Positions 24,702 to 32,712 of a stretch of 64,000 bases of DNA are shown here, piece after piece (position 1 is the first letter of the stretch; the number at the start of each line of letters is the position of its first letter). The position numbers and the translations under genes are program-made. The stretch lies in NCBI GenBank assembly GCA_944325105.1, contig CALUYW010000003.1, positions 62,001 to 126,000 on the forward strand, written 5' to 3'. Below the pieces are notes generated by a model. That model ran no database searches. It had not been told where the DNA came from and worked only from the letters and a program-made list of their open reading frames with translations. The stretch is from Candidatus Gastranaerophilales bacterium. GTDB taxonomy: Bacteria; Cyanobacteriota; Vampirovibrionia; Gastranaerophilales; Gastranaerophilaceae.

Positions 24702-25853
24702 ATAATTTTCCGCACCAAGAGCCAATGCGCGGGCAAGCTCTTTTTGAAATTTTTTATTTGTAAGCTTTTGCATTTCGTTTTTGTCTATTAAATAACCGCA
24801 TTCAACAAGTGCACTCACAGGATAAGTCGGGCGTGTAAGCGCAAATGAGGCAAAATTAACACCGTCATCTCTAAAGCCTGTTTGTTTTAAGAGCGATTTT
24901 TGAATAGACTCAGCCAGCGCATAGGCTTGTTTATTGTAATAATAAACCCCTACGCCATGCTTTTCTACAACATCTTTAGGGTTGGGTAGCGAATTTTGAT
25001 GAATACTTAAGAGTATATCCGCCTTTTTTTCCTGCGCAAAAGCAACTCTGTCATACAATGGAACGTATTTGTCTTTTTTCCTTGTCATATAGACTTTTGC
25101 ACCTTTTTTAGAAAGAGCTTTTTTAGTTTGTTTTGAAATTTTTAAATTTACGTCTTTTTCTTTATGTCCAAAAGCGCAAACTCCGCTTTCTTCTCCGCCA
25201 TGACCCGCGTCAAGCACTATTTTTCTGCCTTTTAAGGGTTTTTTCCTGTTAATTTGCGGAGGCTTTTTAACCATTAACACAAGCCCTTTTTTGTGAGGGA
25301 TTACATCATAGCCAAAAAGCGCAGGAGAGATATATTTTAAGCATAAGGTATTATTTTTTGTATCATAACTAAAACTGCCCGGTTTATTTTTTATAACAAT
25401 ATCAGGGCAATCTACATCGTATAAATAAAACTCAAGTCCGTCTTGAACTTCTTTAAAAGAATATGAATTTTGAATATCAAGCGGTATAAAAACGCTGTAT
25501 TTTTCTTTATTTTCGTCAAATTTTATTTCATCAATTTTTTGGATACGCTTTTGAGGGATTATCGCCTGAATGTCAGCGTATTTTTTCTCCATCCAATAGT
25601 AATCATCAAGCCCTAAATCTACCCTGTAGAAATTTTTATACTCCTTATCGGCATAAGTTACAAAACCTTTTCTTAAATGAGAAAACCTCTTAGCGTTCTC
25701 ATCAGGCGCAACTCTAACAGGGGAATAATCTGCCTTAGCCTCAATCACTGCATATTTTGCAATGCCTACATCTTTTAGCTCTTCTTGCTCAAGCGCATCC
25801 GCCTTTAAAAGTGTCAAAAAAAAGAATAAAGATAGTATAAAAAATTTTTTCAT
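24678..25853 (-). CDS. Secreted N-acetylmuramoyl-L-alanine amidase (Amidase_3)
   Basis: A signal peptide (1-20) precedes an SH3-like segment (30-95) and an AMIN-like region (about 115-200), then the Amidase_3 zinc domain. The visible ligands are His218 in VLDAGHGG, Glu232 and His285 in 'ILLSIHQNS', with catalytic Glu351 in 'ALVECGYL'. The enzyme cleaves the amide between MurNAc and the stem peptide in the periplasm, typically for daughter-cell separation. No regulatory helix insertion like that of E. coli AmiB/C is obvious. TAAAAT ends 7 nt before the ATG with no Shine-Dalgarno. Confidence 0.92.
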   Translation of the reverse strand: MKKFFILSLFFFLTLLKADALEQEELKDVGIAKYAVIEAKADYSPVRVAPDENAKRFSHLRKGFVTYADKEYKNFYRVDLGLDDYYWMEKKYADIQAIIPQKRIQKIDEIKFDENKEKYSVFIPLDIQNSYSFKEVQDGLEFYLYDVDCPDIVIKNKPGSFSYDTKNNTLCLKYISPALFGYDVIPHKKGLVLMVKKPPQINRKKPLKGRKIVLDAGHGGEESGVCAFGHKEKDVNLKISKQTKKALSKKGAKVYMTRKKDKYVPLYDRVAFAQEKKADILLSIHQNSLPNPKDVVEKHGVGVYYYNKQAYALAESIQKSLLKQTGFRDDGVNFASFALTRPTYPVSALVECGYLIDKNEMQKLTNKKFQKELARALALGAENYLRYLIVF

Positions 25854-25860
25854 GATAGAA

Positions 25861-25866
25861 ATTTTA
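25861..25866 (-). promoter_or_regulatory. -10 element (TAAAAT) of the amidase gene
   Basis: The spacer to the ATG at 25853 is 7 nt. It lies 42 bp from the opposing -10 at 25908. Confidence 0.5.
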
Positions 25867-25907
25867 ACATATTAAACCACAGATAAACAAATTTTATTTA
25901 CAGGTTT

Positions 25908-25913
25908 TATAAA
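25908..25913 (+). promoter_or_regulatory. -10 element (TATAAA) of the 5'-nucleotidase-like gene
   Basis: The spacer to the ATG at 25920 is 6 nt; there is no Shine-Dalgarno. Confidence 0.5.
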
Positions 25914-25919
25914 ACTACC

Positions 25920-27563
25920 ATGAAACTCAGTCCGATTAACTTTCAAAATACATCTTTTAAAGGCGCAACCGTAAGCATAACAGCATTCTCAGACACCCAT
26001 GGGCAGCTTGAGAATATAAGTAATTTTTGGGAAGAAATAGAAAAAAATAAAAAAGATTTATTTTTAAAAGAGGGAAAAGGCAAACAAGATGTAGTAGCCG
26101 TAGCAGGCGACTGGTTCATGGCGGGAAATGTAGAGGGATACAAGTCTAACCCTAATTTTAATTCACAAAGATACCAATTAATATTTTTCAACAAATTGAT
26201 GGCAAATCTGTGCAATTTATCAAAAAACATAATTTCAGTATTTGCGCCCGGAAATCACGAGTTTGACGCAGGATATGACGAATTTGCAAACTGTGCAAAA
26301 AGAATGCGCACGCAAATACTTATGACAAATGCCAATCTTGAAGAATCAGGTGATTTAAAAAACTATGCCCTAAAATCTAAAGTAATAGAAGTAGATGACG
26401 ACAAAGACCCAAGCCTTACACACAAAGTTTTGTTCTTAGGAATATCACCGGGAAATATGAGCTACTACAACAAAAAGCTTGCAGGCGTAGCTTTTCTTGA
26501 TGATGTATACAAACCTCAAACAAAAATAACTCCCGATGAAGTCCAAAATTCAATAAAAGCAGTAAGAGATGAAATTGAAAAATTTAAAAGCCAAAACCCA
26601 AAAGGCGCGGTAGTGTTGCTTGACCACTTTGACGGGATTTTTCAAGACGAACTTTTAAAACAAAAATTACCTGTAAACATAATTCTTGGCGCGCATGAAC
26701 ATTTGGATTATGACAGATTTTCAGATTCAACCTTAATAACTAAGTTATATCAAAACTTTAGAAAATTTGAAAATGTTAAAATAAACTTTGGCGACGACGG
26801 GACTATTGAAGATATAAGAACAAGGGCATACTATCCTGACCAAAATGTCGAACATCAAAATGAAATGAACAAATTTTATCGACAAGTGTTCAAAAACGAC
26901 CTTCAGGACAGCTATCTTATACCTGCACAAAAAAACATTGATGAACTAACCCTCAAAGGCGTCAGATACGAAAACAGTTACCTTGCAAACTATATAACAG
27001 ATGTAATTTTAAACAGAATTAAAAAGGTATACCCTCAAGTCGATTTTTTTGCCATTAACGCAAGCGCCATAAGAGGCCCTCTTAAAACACAAAACTCCGG
27101 CGAAGTAAATAACATAAATCTGCTTTTGACACTTAACGGAATAAAGGAAGAAGATGCAGGCATACTGTTGAGCAATGTAAGCGGAAAAGAAATATTGGAC
27201 ATAATTTGCGAGAATGTCTTATCAAATTCTCAAAATAAAGAGAGAAATCCGCTTAACCACTTCAGCGGGTTAAAATACAATAAAACAATGCTTTTAAAAG
27301 GCATGAAGGCAAAACTCAGTGACAAAGATTTGATAAAATTTGTAAGAAGAACTCAAGACAACGAACCTCTTGAACTTGACAGAACATATACTCTTGCAAA
27401 TGTCGAAAAATTCTTTGTTAAAAGCAAAAACTCAGACATAAAAGCACTATACGGCTCAAACAGAATAGCAAGAACCATGTTAAATGCCAAAGAAGAATTC
27501 AGAAAACACTTCAGCGAAAGCATAGACGAAGTACAAGCGTCCGATGAAATAAGAGTTAGCTAG
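25920..27563 (+). CDS. 5'-nucleotidase/UDP-sugar hydrolase-like metallophosphoesterase
   Basis: The 547-aa protein has an N-terminal calcineurin-like phosphoesterase domain with the metal motifs FSDTHG (Asp25, His27), 'VAVAGDWFMAG', GNHEFD (111-116), 'VVLLDHFDG' and 'ILGAHEHLD'. A C-terminal 5_nucleotid_C domain follows ('NSYLANYITDVILNRI', 'FAINASAIRGPLKT', 'LSNVSGKEILDII'). Family members dephosphorylate nucleotides or UDP-sugars, usually in the periplasm. Here there is no classical signal peptide; the start is MKLSPINFQNTSFKG, a motif also echoed in the neighbouring protein. Location is therefore uncertain. Confidence 0.88.
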   Translation: MKLSPINFQNTSFKGATVSITAFSDTHGQLENISNFWEEIEKNKKDLFLKEGKGKQDVVAVAGDWFMAGNVEGYKSNPNFNSQRYQLIFFNKLMANLCNLSKNIISVFAPGNHEFDAGYDEFANCAKRMRTQILMTNANLEESGDLKNYALKSKVIEVDDDKDPSLTHKVLFLGISPGNMSYYNKKLAGVAFLDDVYKPQTKITPDEVQNSIKAVRDEIEKFKSQNPKGAVVLLDHFDGIFQDELLKQKLPVNIILGAHEHLDYDRFSDSTLITKLYQNFRKFENVKINFGDDGTIEDIRTRAYYPDQNVEHQNEMNKFYRQVFKNDLQDSYLIPAQKNIDELTLKGVRYENSYLANYITDVILNRIKKVYPQVDFFAINASAIRGPLKTQNSGEVNNINLLLTLNGIKEEDAGILLSNVSGKEILDIICENVLSNSQNKERNPLNHFSGLKYNKTMLLKGMKAKLSDKDLIKFVRRTQDNEPLELDRTYTLANVEKFFVKSKNSDIKALYGSNRIARTMLNAKEEFRKHFSESIDEVQASDEIRVS

Positions 27564-28258
27564 GCATTTTCTTTATTTGAGGCAACTTTTGAACCTGATT
27601 CAAAACCGCACCAAGCATATATTAAAGGTAAAATCTTGTCAGCATGAATTTTGCTTGCAAACGGAACTTTTGAAATAATCATAAGAGCCAGCAGGTCATC
27701 AACATGAACTATATAGTCCTGCGGCTTTAGCTTTCTTTCTTTAACTTTAGCATTCGGGTCGTCTTTATGTAAAAACTTATCAACAACTCCGGAGGCCTTT
27801 TGAGCCAATGGCATGCCAATACCTATACCTGCTATAGGGGCAATAATTTTGGGGATAATATTTTTTACATTCATCTTTTTTGCAACGCCCAAAACACCCG
27901 TTGCTATAAAAGTCGGTATTGCAACAGTTGTAATGTCAAAGAGAGATTCTTTAATCTTTGCTTTTTTATCTTCAGGATTTTTTGCTTCAACTAAACCACC
28001 CAAAAGTCCGCCTAATATAGCACTTGTGCTAACGGTTAAAATCGTTGCCAAGTCTTTTTTTAAGCTGTCGTTTTCAAAAATGTCAAAACTGAATTTGCCC
28101 TTTGTTGCTTTACTGATTACAAGAACGGGAGCAATAGCACCAATTAGCGCACCTGCTGCTGCAGTTTTAGAAAATTTTTCTTTCTTTTCCGTATTTGCTT
28201 GAGCTAAATCCGTATTACCTTTATATGTGATGGCATTATTAATACTGTGTATTCGCAT
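27560..28258 (-). CDS. Hypothetical membrane protein with an 'ITYKGN' N-terminus
   Basis: I recognise no family in this 232-aa protein. It begins MRIHSINNAITYKGN, followed by about four hydrophobic segments (AAAGALIGAIAPVLVIS, 'ILTVSTSAILGGLLGGLV', 'VAIPTFIATGVLGVA', 'IIAPIAGIGIGMPLA') and a soluble C-terminus containing 'QDYIVHVDDLLALMII'. It is probably an inner-membrane protein. AGGGAAAG lies upstream of the ATG. It converges on the 5'-nucleotidase-like gene with a 4-bp overlap. Confidence 0.7.
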   Translation of the reverse strand: MRIHSINNAITYKGNTDLAQANTEKKEKFSKTAAAGALIGAIAPVLVISKATKGKFSFDIFENDSLKKDLATILTVSTSAILGGLLGGLVEAKNPEDKKAKIKESLFDITTVAIPTFIATGVLGVAKKMNVKNIIPKIIAPIAGIGIGMPLAQKASGVVDKFLHKDDPNAKVKERKLKPQDYIVHVDDLLALMIISKVPFASKIHADKILPLIYAWCGFESGSKVASNKENA

Positions 28259-28395
28259 TTTTTATTCTTTCCCTAAATATTAACGCACAAATAAAAAATT
28301 TTTTGCTAATTTTTTTTTACATGACTTTATATTTAATTGTAATTATCTCAAATTTACGCTATTGTTGATATTGAGAAGATTAGCAGGGATTAGTT

Positions 28396-29346
28396 ATGAA
28401 CAGTGAATTATTTATAATTGATTTAACCGGATGCACAAACACAGGGGAGATAATCACAAGTGTTTCATCTGCTTTTGAAGTACCAAATTCAAGAGAAAGA
28501 AAAATAGGGCTCAAACTGAACGATATTACTCTAAATCAAGCACAAATTCTCTCTATACAATCACTGATTGCAAGCTACGCATCAGAGCTTGATTTTGTAG
28601 AAACAATAAACGAAGCCACAAAAAATATTTGTGAAAATATGGGCATAAAAGTTCAAACCCCTCAATATGTCGAAAAACATGAGATTAAAAACGAAGAAAT
28701 AGCCTTTGAAATACCCGCCAAGGATGAAGATTTGAGCACAGCAGAAAATTTAACCCCAGAACCTCAAGAACTTAAGGGCAACGGACTTCCAAGCGATGTA
28801 GCAGATATGGGCGGAAATAACCTATCGGACTCTTCGGGTAACGGCTTTGAAGAATTCAAATCCGTAGAGTTCAGTGAAGATGACAAACAAGCTATGGAAA
28901 CATACAAAAAAGCATACAGTGAAGAAGAGGAAGAAAAACAAACTTGGGAAGAAGTCGACTACTACGCTCCTCCGACAGATGAGCCCGTTGTAGTTGATTC
29001 AAAACAAACAATTTATGTTAATCAAACTCTTCGCTCGGGTCAAGTTCTTGAATTTGACGGAAATATAGTAATAATAGGCGACTGCCACCCGGGTTCCGAG
29101 ATTAAGGCAACAGGAGATATCACCGTGTGGGGAGTTTTAGGCTCAATTGCCCATGCCGGTATGAAAGGTAATCGCGATGCAAAAATTCGCGCACTTAAAA
29201 TGAACGCCGTACAGTTAAGAATTGCAAATTGCTATTCAAGACGACCTGACGGCACAAATATTCCATACATCATTAAATCTTCGGTCTTTACACCTGAAGA
29301 AGCAAGGATTGTGGATGATTCAATCGTATTATTTAAAATTAATTAA
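28396..29346 (+). CDS. minC: Septum site-determining protein MinC
   Basis: The C-terminal 110 residues form the MinC right-handed beta-helix domain: 'TIYVNQTLRSGQVLEFDGN', 'VVIIGDCHPGSEIKATGDI' in near-identical form, 'VWGVLGSIAHAGMKGN' and 'QLRIANCYSRRP'. The N-terminal 90 residues are a divergent MinC_N, and an acidic linker of about 100 residues joins them. MinC inhibits FtsZ polymerisation away from midcell in complex with MinD. AGGGA precedes the ATG. It is the first gene of minCDE, with 16 bp to minD. Confidence 0.95.
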   Translation: MNSELFIIDLTGCTNTGEIITSVSSAFEVPNSRERKIGLKLNDITLNQAQILSIQSLIASYASELDFVETINEATKNICENMGIKVQTPQYVEKHEIKNEEIAFEIPAKDEDLSTAENLTPEPQELKGNGLPSDVADMGGNNLSDSSGNGFEEFKSVEFSEDDKQAMETYKKAYSEEEEEKQTWEEVDYYAPPTDEPVVVDSKQTIYVNQTLRSGQVLEFDGNIVIIGDCHPGSEIKATGDITVWGVLGSIAHAGMKGNRDAKIRALKMNAVQLRIANCYSRRPDGTNIPYIIKSSVFTPEEARIVDDSIVLFKIN

Positions 29347-29362
29347 AAAGGAGCAAAAATAG

Positions 29363-30172
29363 ATGACAGGTTCTGTAATAGTAATTACATCAGGCAAGGG
29401 AGGAGTCGGAAAAACCACAACCTCTGCTAACATTGGCACAGCCCTTGCTAAAGACGGCAACAAGGTTGTCCTTATTGACACTGATATAGGTCTTAGAAAT
29501 CTTGATTTGCTCTTAGGTCTTGAAAACCGTATCGTATATACAATAGTTGATGTTGTTGAAGAGCGTTGCAAATTAAAACAAGCTCTTGTAAAAGACAAGA
29601 AAAATCCTAACCTGTGCTTGCTCGCCGCTGCTCAAACACGCGACAAATCCGCAGTAACGGCAGAACAGCTTAAGGACATATGCGAAAAACTAAAAGAGGA
29701 TTTTGATTACATCTTAGTTGACTGTCCCGCAGGCATTGAACAAGGTTTCCAAAATGCCGTTGCAGGCGCTAATGAAGCTATTGTTGTTACAACTCCCGAA
29801 ATGAGTGCTATTCGTGACGCAGATAGAATAATAGGCCTACTTGAAGCAAAAGAAGAAGTTGAAAAATACCGCTTACTTGTAAACCGTGTACGCCCTAACC
29901 TTATCAAAACAAACGACATGATGAGCGTAGATGATGTAGTTGAAATTCTCTCATGCGACCTTATCGGCGTTATACCTGAAGATACAGGGGTTATAACATC
30001 AACAAACAAGGGTGAACCTATTGTAAACGATGAAAATTCTCTTGCAGGTCAAGCTTATATGAATGTTGCAAAAAGAATTCAGGGCGAGGAAGTTCCTTTC
30101 CTTGATATCGACCAGCCAAGAACAATTATGGAAAAAATTAAAAAATTCTTTTCAAAGAAAGTGAAGGCTTAA
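29363..30172 (+). CDS. minD: Septum site-determining ATPase MinD
   Basis: The 269-aa protein has the deviant Walker A GKGGVGKTT near residue 11, 'VVLIDTDIGLRNLDLLLGLE', 'YILVDCPAGIEQGFQNAV' and a C-terminal amphipathic membrane-targeting helix (IMEKIKKFFSKKVKA). It binds membrane as an ATP dimer, recruits MinC and is released by MinE. AAAAAGGAGC provides a strong Shine-Dalgarno. Confidence 0.97.
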   Translation: MTGSVIVITSGKGGVGKTTTSANIGTALAKDGNKVVLIDTDIGLRNLDLLLGLENRIVYTIVDVVEERCKLKQALVKDKKNPNLCLLAAAQTRDKSAVTAEQLKDICEKLKEDFDYILVDCPAGIEQGFQNAVAGANEAIVVTTPEMSAIRDADRIIGLLEAKEEVEKYRLLVNRVRPNLIKTNDMMSVDDVVEILSCDLIGVIPEDTGVITSTNKGEPIVNDENSLAGQAYMNVAKRIQGEEVPFLDIDQPRTIMEKIKKFFSKKVKA

Positions 30173-30173
30173 G

Positions 30174-30719
30174 ATGAGAGATATATTTTCAGATTTATAT
30201 AATAAAGTCCTCAGTTTCTTTGTTAATCAAAATACACACGATGAAACAAAAGGCATGGCAATGAGCAGGCTAAAAACCGTCCTTATGCAAGATAGGGTAG
30301 GCTTCTCCGAACGTGCCATGCAAATGCTCAAAGAAGAGCTTGTTTCAACAATTTCAAAATACATGGAAATTGATGAAGAGCTTTTTGAACTTGAAATTAA
30401 CGCAGGAGACAATTCTACAACTCTAAATCTTGCAATTCCCGTAACAAGAGCCAAGACCGATGAAGAAATAGATGAGGCAATTAAAGAGCAGGCTATTAAA
30501 ACTCAAGCTAAGGCTCAAGAAATAGTAGAAGAACTTGAAGAACTTATTAAAGAAAGAGCAGCCGTTCTAGCCGGAGTTCAAGGAGAGGAAGCTCAAGAAG
30601 AAACTCCTGAAGAGGAAGAAGAGTCCGAGGAAGAAAAAGAAAACTCACAAGACAAAGCTGAAACTTCGGATAAAGAAGAAACAAAAAAAGACAAAAAAGC
30701 TAAAGTTAAGGAAAATTAA
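30174..30719 (+). CDS. minE: MinE topological specificity factor with long acidic C-terminal tail
   Basis: Residues 1-95 match MinE: an amphipathic N-terminus (MRDIFSDLYNKVLSFF), 'AMSRLKTVLMQDRVGFSERAM' with the anti-MinCD helix, and the dimerisation strands 'YMEIDEELFELEIN' and 'TTLNLAIPVTRAK'. MinE is usually 80-100 aa; this protein adds about 85 residues, first helical then very rich in Glu, Lys and Asp. The extra tail is not part of any known MinE fold. The gene starts 1 bp after the minD stop. Confidence 0.92.
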   Translation: MRDIFSDLYNKVLSFFVNQNTHDETKGMAMSRLKTVLMQDRVGFSERAMQMLKEELVSTISKYMEIDEELFELEINAGDNSTTLNLAIPVTRAKTDEEIDEAIKEQAIKTQAKAQEIVEELEELIKERAAVLAGVQGEEAQEETPEEEEESEEEKENSQDKAETSDKEETKKDKKAKVKEN

Positions 30720-30726
30720 GCATAAT

Positions 30727-30774
30727 ACTTGTGTTTATAAAATGTTTTAATTAGAATTATTGATAAACACAAGT
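30727..30774 (+). promoter_or_regulatory. Perfect inverted repeat in the rplI leader
   Basis: ACTTGTGTTTAT (30727-30738) and ATAAACACAAGT (30763-30774) are exact 12-bp inverted repeats separated by 24 nt, ending 5 nt before the rplI Shine-Dalgarno (AAGGAG). Without a U-run it is unlikely to be a terminator; it may be an operator or a leader mRNA hairpin that controls L9 translation. Confidence 0.55.
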
Positions 30775-30790
30775 CAAAAAGGAGAAAACC

Positions 30791-31291
30791 ATGCAGGTTA
30801 TATTAAAAAAAGATGTCCAAAACCTCGGCGAAGCAGGTGATTTGGTCAATGTAAAAGACGGTTACGCAAGAAATTTCTTGTTGCCTAACAATGTGGCAGA
30901 AATTGCAACCGAAGGTTCACTTGCAGCAAGAGAAAGAAATATTGCAAGAATCAAAGCTAAATCAGAAAAACTTCACCAAGAAGCTCTTGAAAAAGCTGAA
31001 AAAATCGAAGCTGCTGAACTTATTTCACTTAGCGCGAAAGCAGGTGAATCAGGAAAACTTTTCGGTACAATCACAACTAAAAAACTTGCCGAAGAATTAC
31101 TTGCAAAAACAGGTATCGAAGTTGACAGAAAATCTATCATTCTTGATAATCCTATCAACCACATCGGAAGCTTTGTTATGACAGTGAAATTGTCATCTAA
31201 GGTAAAAGCTAAATTAAATGTTGAAGTAAGTGCTTCCGAAACTATTAAAGAAACTCTTGAAGTTGAAGAAGAAACTCAAGAAGAAGCATAA
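30791..31291 (+). CDS. rplI: 50S ribosomal protein L9
   Basis: The N-terminal RNA-binding domain has the L9 signature 'GEAGDLVNVKDGYARNFLLP', followed by the long connecting helix and the C-terminal domain ending 'HIGSFVMTVKLSSKVKAKL'. The product is 166 aa, about 15-18 residues longer than typical because of a Glu-rich C-terminal tail. L9 binds 23S rRNA at the base of the L1 stalk. AAGGAGAAA lies 6 nt before the ATG. Confidence 0.97.
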   Translation: MQVILKKDVQNLGEAGDLVNVKDGYARNFLLPNNVAEIATEGSLAARERNIARIKAKSEKLHQEALEKAEKIEAAELISLSAKAGESGKLFGTITTKKLAEELLAKTGIEVDRKSIILDNPINHIGSFVMTVKLSSKVKAKLNVEVSASETIKETLEVEEETQEEA

Positions 31292-31310
31292 GCTCAATAA
31301 AATACATAAA

Positions 31311-31349
31311 AATTTAACCCCTCTTAATTTAAGAGGGGTTAAATTTTAT
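31311..31349. terminator. Bidirectional intrinsic terminator between rplI and rsfS
   Basis: AATTTAACCCCTCTT and AAGAGGGGTTAAATT form a 15-bp hairpin with an AATTT loop. T-runs follow on both strands, suiting the convergent rplI and rsfS transcripts. Confidence 0.9.
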
Positions 31350-31747
31350 TCATATCTTGCAAATTCTTTTGACTCTTCTTCCCACTCGTCGCGCTCAAGC
31401 TTAAACGCGTGATTCCAGAATTTTTCAAGCGCATAAGTTTCTCTTTGTTCGCTGTGCATAATATGCACCACTACATCACCGTAGTCAAGCAAGTTCCAGC
31501 GATTTTTAACATCGTTTTCATCACCTGCGGGTATTCTGCCGAAATATTCTTTAATTTTCTCTCTCACAGTAGAGGTTAAACCCTTTACCTGAGTTGAGCT
31601 TTGAGCTGAAGCTATAACAAAATAGTCAGATAGTACACACACGTTTGCAACATTTAAAATCACAATGTCATCTGCTTTAAAGTCATCTAATATGCGGGCA
31701 ATGACACTTGCCAGTTTTTTTGAAGTAATTTCTTTTGTCTCAATCAT
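31346..31747 (-). CDS. rsfS: Ribosomal silencing factor RsfS (Iojap family)
   Basis: The 133-aa protein matches RsfS: 'DDIVILNVANVCVLSDYFVIASA', 'RIPAGDENDVKNRWNLLDYGDVVVHIM' and 'RETYALEKFW'. It binds L14 on the 50S subunit and blocks subunit joining during starvation. Its start overlaps the stop of the upstream PSP1 gene by one base, so the two are cotranscribed. Confidence 0.94.
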   Translation of the reverse strand: MIETKEITSKKLASVIARILDDFKADDIVILNVANVCVLSDYFVIASAQSSTQVKGLTSTVREKIKEYFGRIPAGDENDVKNRWNLLDYGDVVVHIMHSEQRETYALEKFWNHAFKLERDEWEEESKEFARYE

Positions 31748-32667
31748 TATATATTTCCCGTTGAACTGTTTTTATCATTATCAAGAGATTTTAAATCCAC
31801 AACCTCGCCCTCTTCGTGGTAATCAAGGGCATTTTGAGTAGTGTCGATTTCAATATTTACCTCTTGGTCTAACATCTCGATGTCATCTTTTGAATATTCC
31901 TTAATTTTACCGTCCTCAAGCTTAACGGACACTGTCTTTTTAAGGAAATTTAGAGAAAATACTTTGGCTACGCCATCGGGCGTCATAACACCTGAACCTA
32001 CAGGAGGCAGGGTTTTTGCCGCTTCAAGGTAATTTGGATATTCATAATTTAAGCAGCACAAAAGCCTTCCGCAAGAGCCCGTGATTTTCCCCGGTGTCAT
32101 TGGTATTCCTTGGTCGCGCGCAAGTTTAGTATTTACCGATTCAAATTTCTTTAAAAATCTGCAGCAGCAATAATCCTGACCGCAAACGCCTTGACCGCCT
32201 AAAATTGAGGTTTCGTCCCTAACCCCAATGTGCCTTAAATCTATTCTTACTCTTTTAAATTCCTGAGTTAAATCTTTTAAAAGTTCGCGAAAATCCACCC
32301 TCTCAGGCGCAGTGTAGTAGAAAGTTATTTTTTTTCTGTCAAATGTGTAGCGTGTCTGAACTAAGTTCATAACCAAACCACGCTTTTCAACAAGCGCTTT
32401 ACACTTGAAAAACGCCTCTACTTCAAGCTTTTTTTGCTCTTCTAAAACAGGCTTATCGTTTTCATTAATTGTACGAATTAAAGGCAGAGCCTCGGGCTTA
32501 TATTTTTGCCAGTGCTTCATAATTTCAGAATTAACAATAAATACACTAAAAACCTCTTCGCCTTTTTCCGTTCTTACAAGAACCTTTTGCCCATGGTGCA
32601 AATTGGCCCCGTCAGCAATTTTTAAAGGGTGAAAAGTATTTTTAATAATTCTGACTGCAAATTTCAT
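31747..32667 (-). CDS. PSP1/RicT-like protein
   Basis: The 306-aa protein matches the PSP1 (YaaT/RicT) family: 'LHHGQKVLVRTEKGEEVF', 'KITFYYTAPERVDFRELLKDL', 'RIDLRHIGVRDETSILGG' and a cysteine-rich cluster 'GVCGQDYCCCRF' plus 'GSCGRLLCCLNYEYPNY'. These cysteines bind Fe-S clusters in Bacillus RicT, a partner of RicA and RicF in RNA processing. The frame extends to 32796, but homology starts at MKFAVRII, the ATG at 32667, which has TATAAT 7 nt upstream. The C-terminal 50 residues are acidic. Confidence 0.9.
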   Translation of the reverse strand: MKFAVRIIKNTFHPLKIADGANLHHGQKVLVRTEKGEEVFSVFIVNSEIMKHWQKYKPEALPLIRTINENDKPVLEEQKKLEVEAFFKCKALVEKRGLVMNLVQTRYTFDRKKITFYYTAPERVDFRELLKDLTQEFKRVRIDLRHIGVRDETSILGGQGVCGQDYCCCRFLKKFESVNTKLARDQGIPMTPGKITGSCGRLLCCLNYEYPNYLEAAKTLPPVGSGVMTPDGVAKVFSLNFLKKTVSVKLEDGKIKEYSKDDIEMLDQEVNIEIDTTQNALDYHEEGEVVDLKSLDNDKNSSTGNI

Positions 32668-32674
32668 AAAAATA

Positions 32675-32680
32675 ATTATA
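32675..32680 (-). promoter_or_regulatory. -10 element (TATAAT) of the PSP1-rsfS operon
   Basis: Consensus hexamer, 7-nt spacer to the ATG at 32667, no Shine-Dalgarno. Confidence 0.55.
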
Positions 32681-32699
32681 CAACAAATTTTGTTTATAT

Positions 32700-32705
32700 T
32701 AAAAT
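32700..32705 (+). promoter_or_regulatory. -10 element (TAAAAT) of the SNF2 helicase gene
   Basis: The spacer to the ATG at 32713 is 7 nt. The divergent region it shares with the PSP1 gene is 45 bp. Confidence 0.45.
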
Positions 32706-32712
32706 AAATAAA

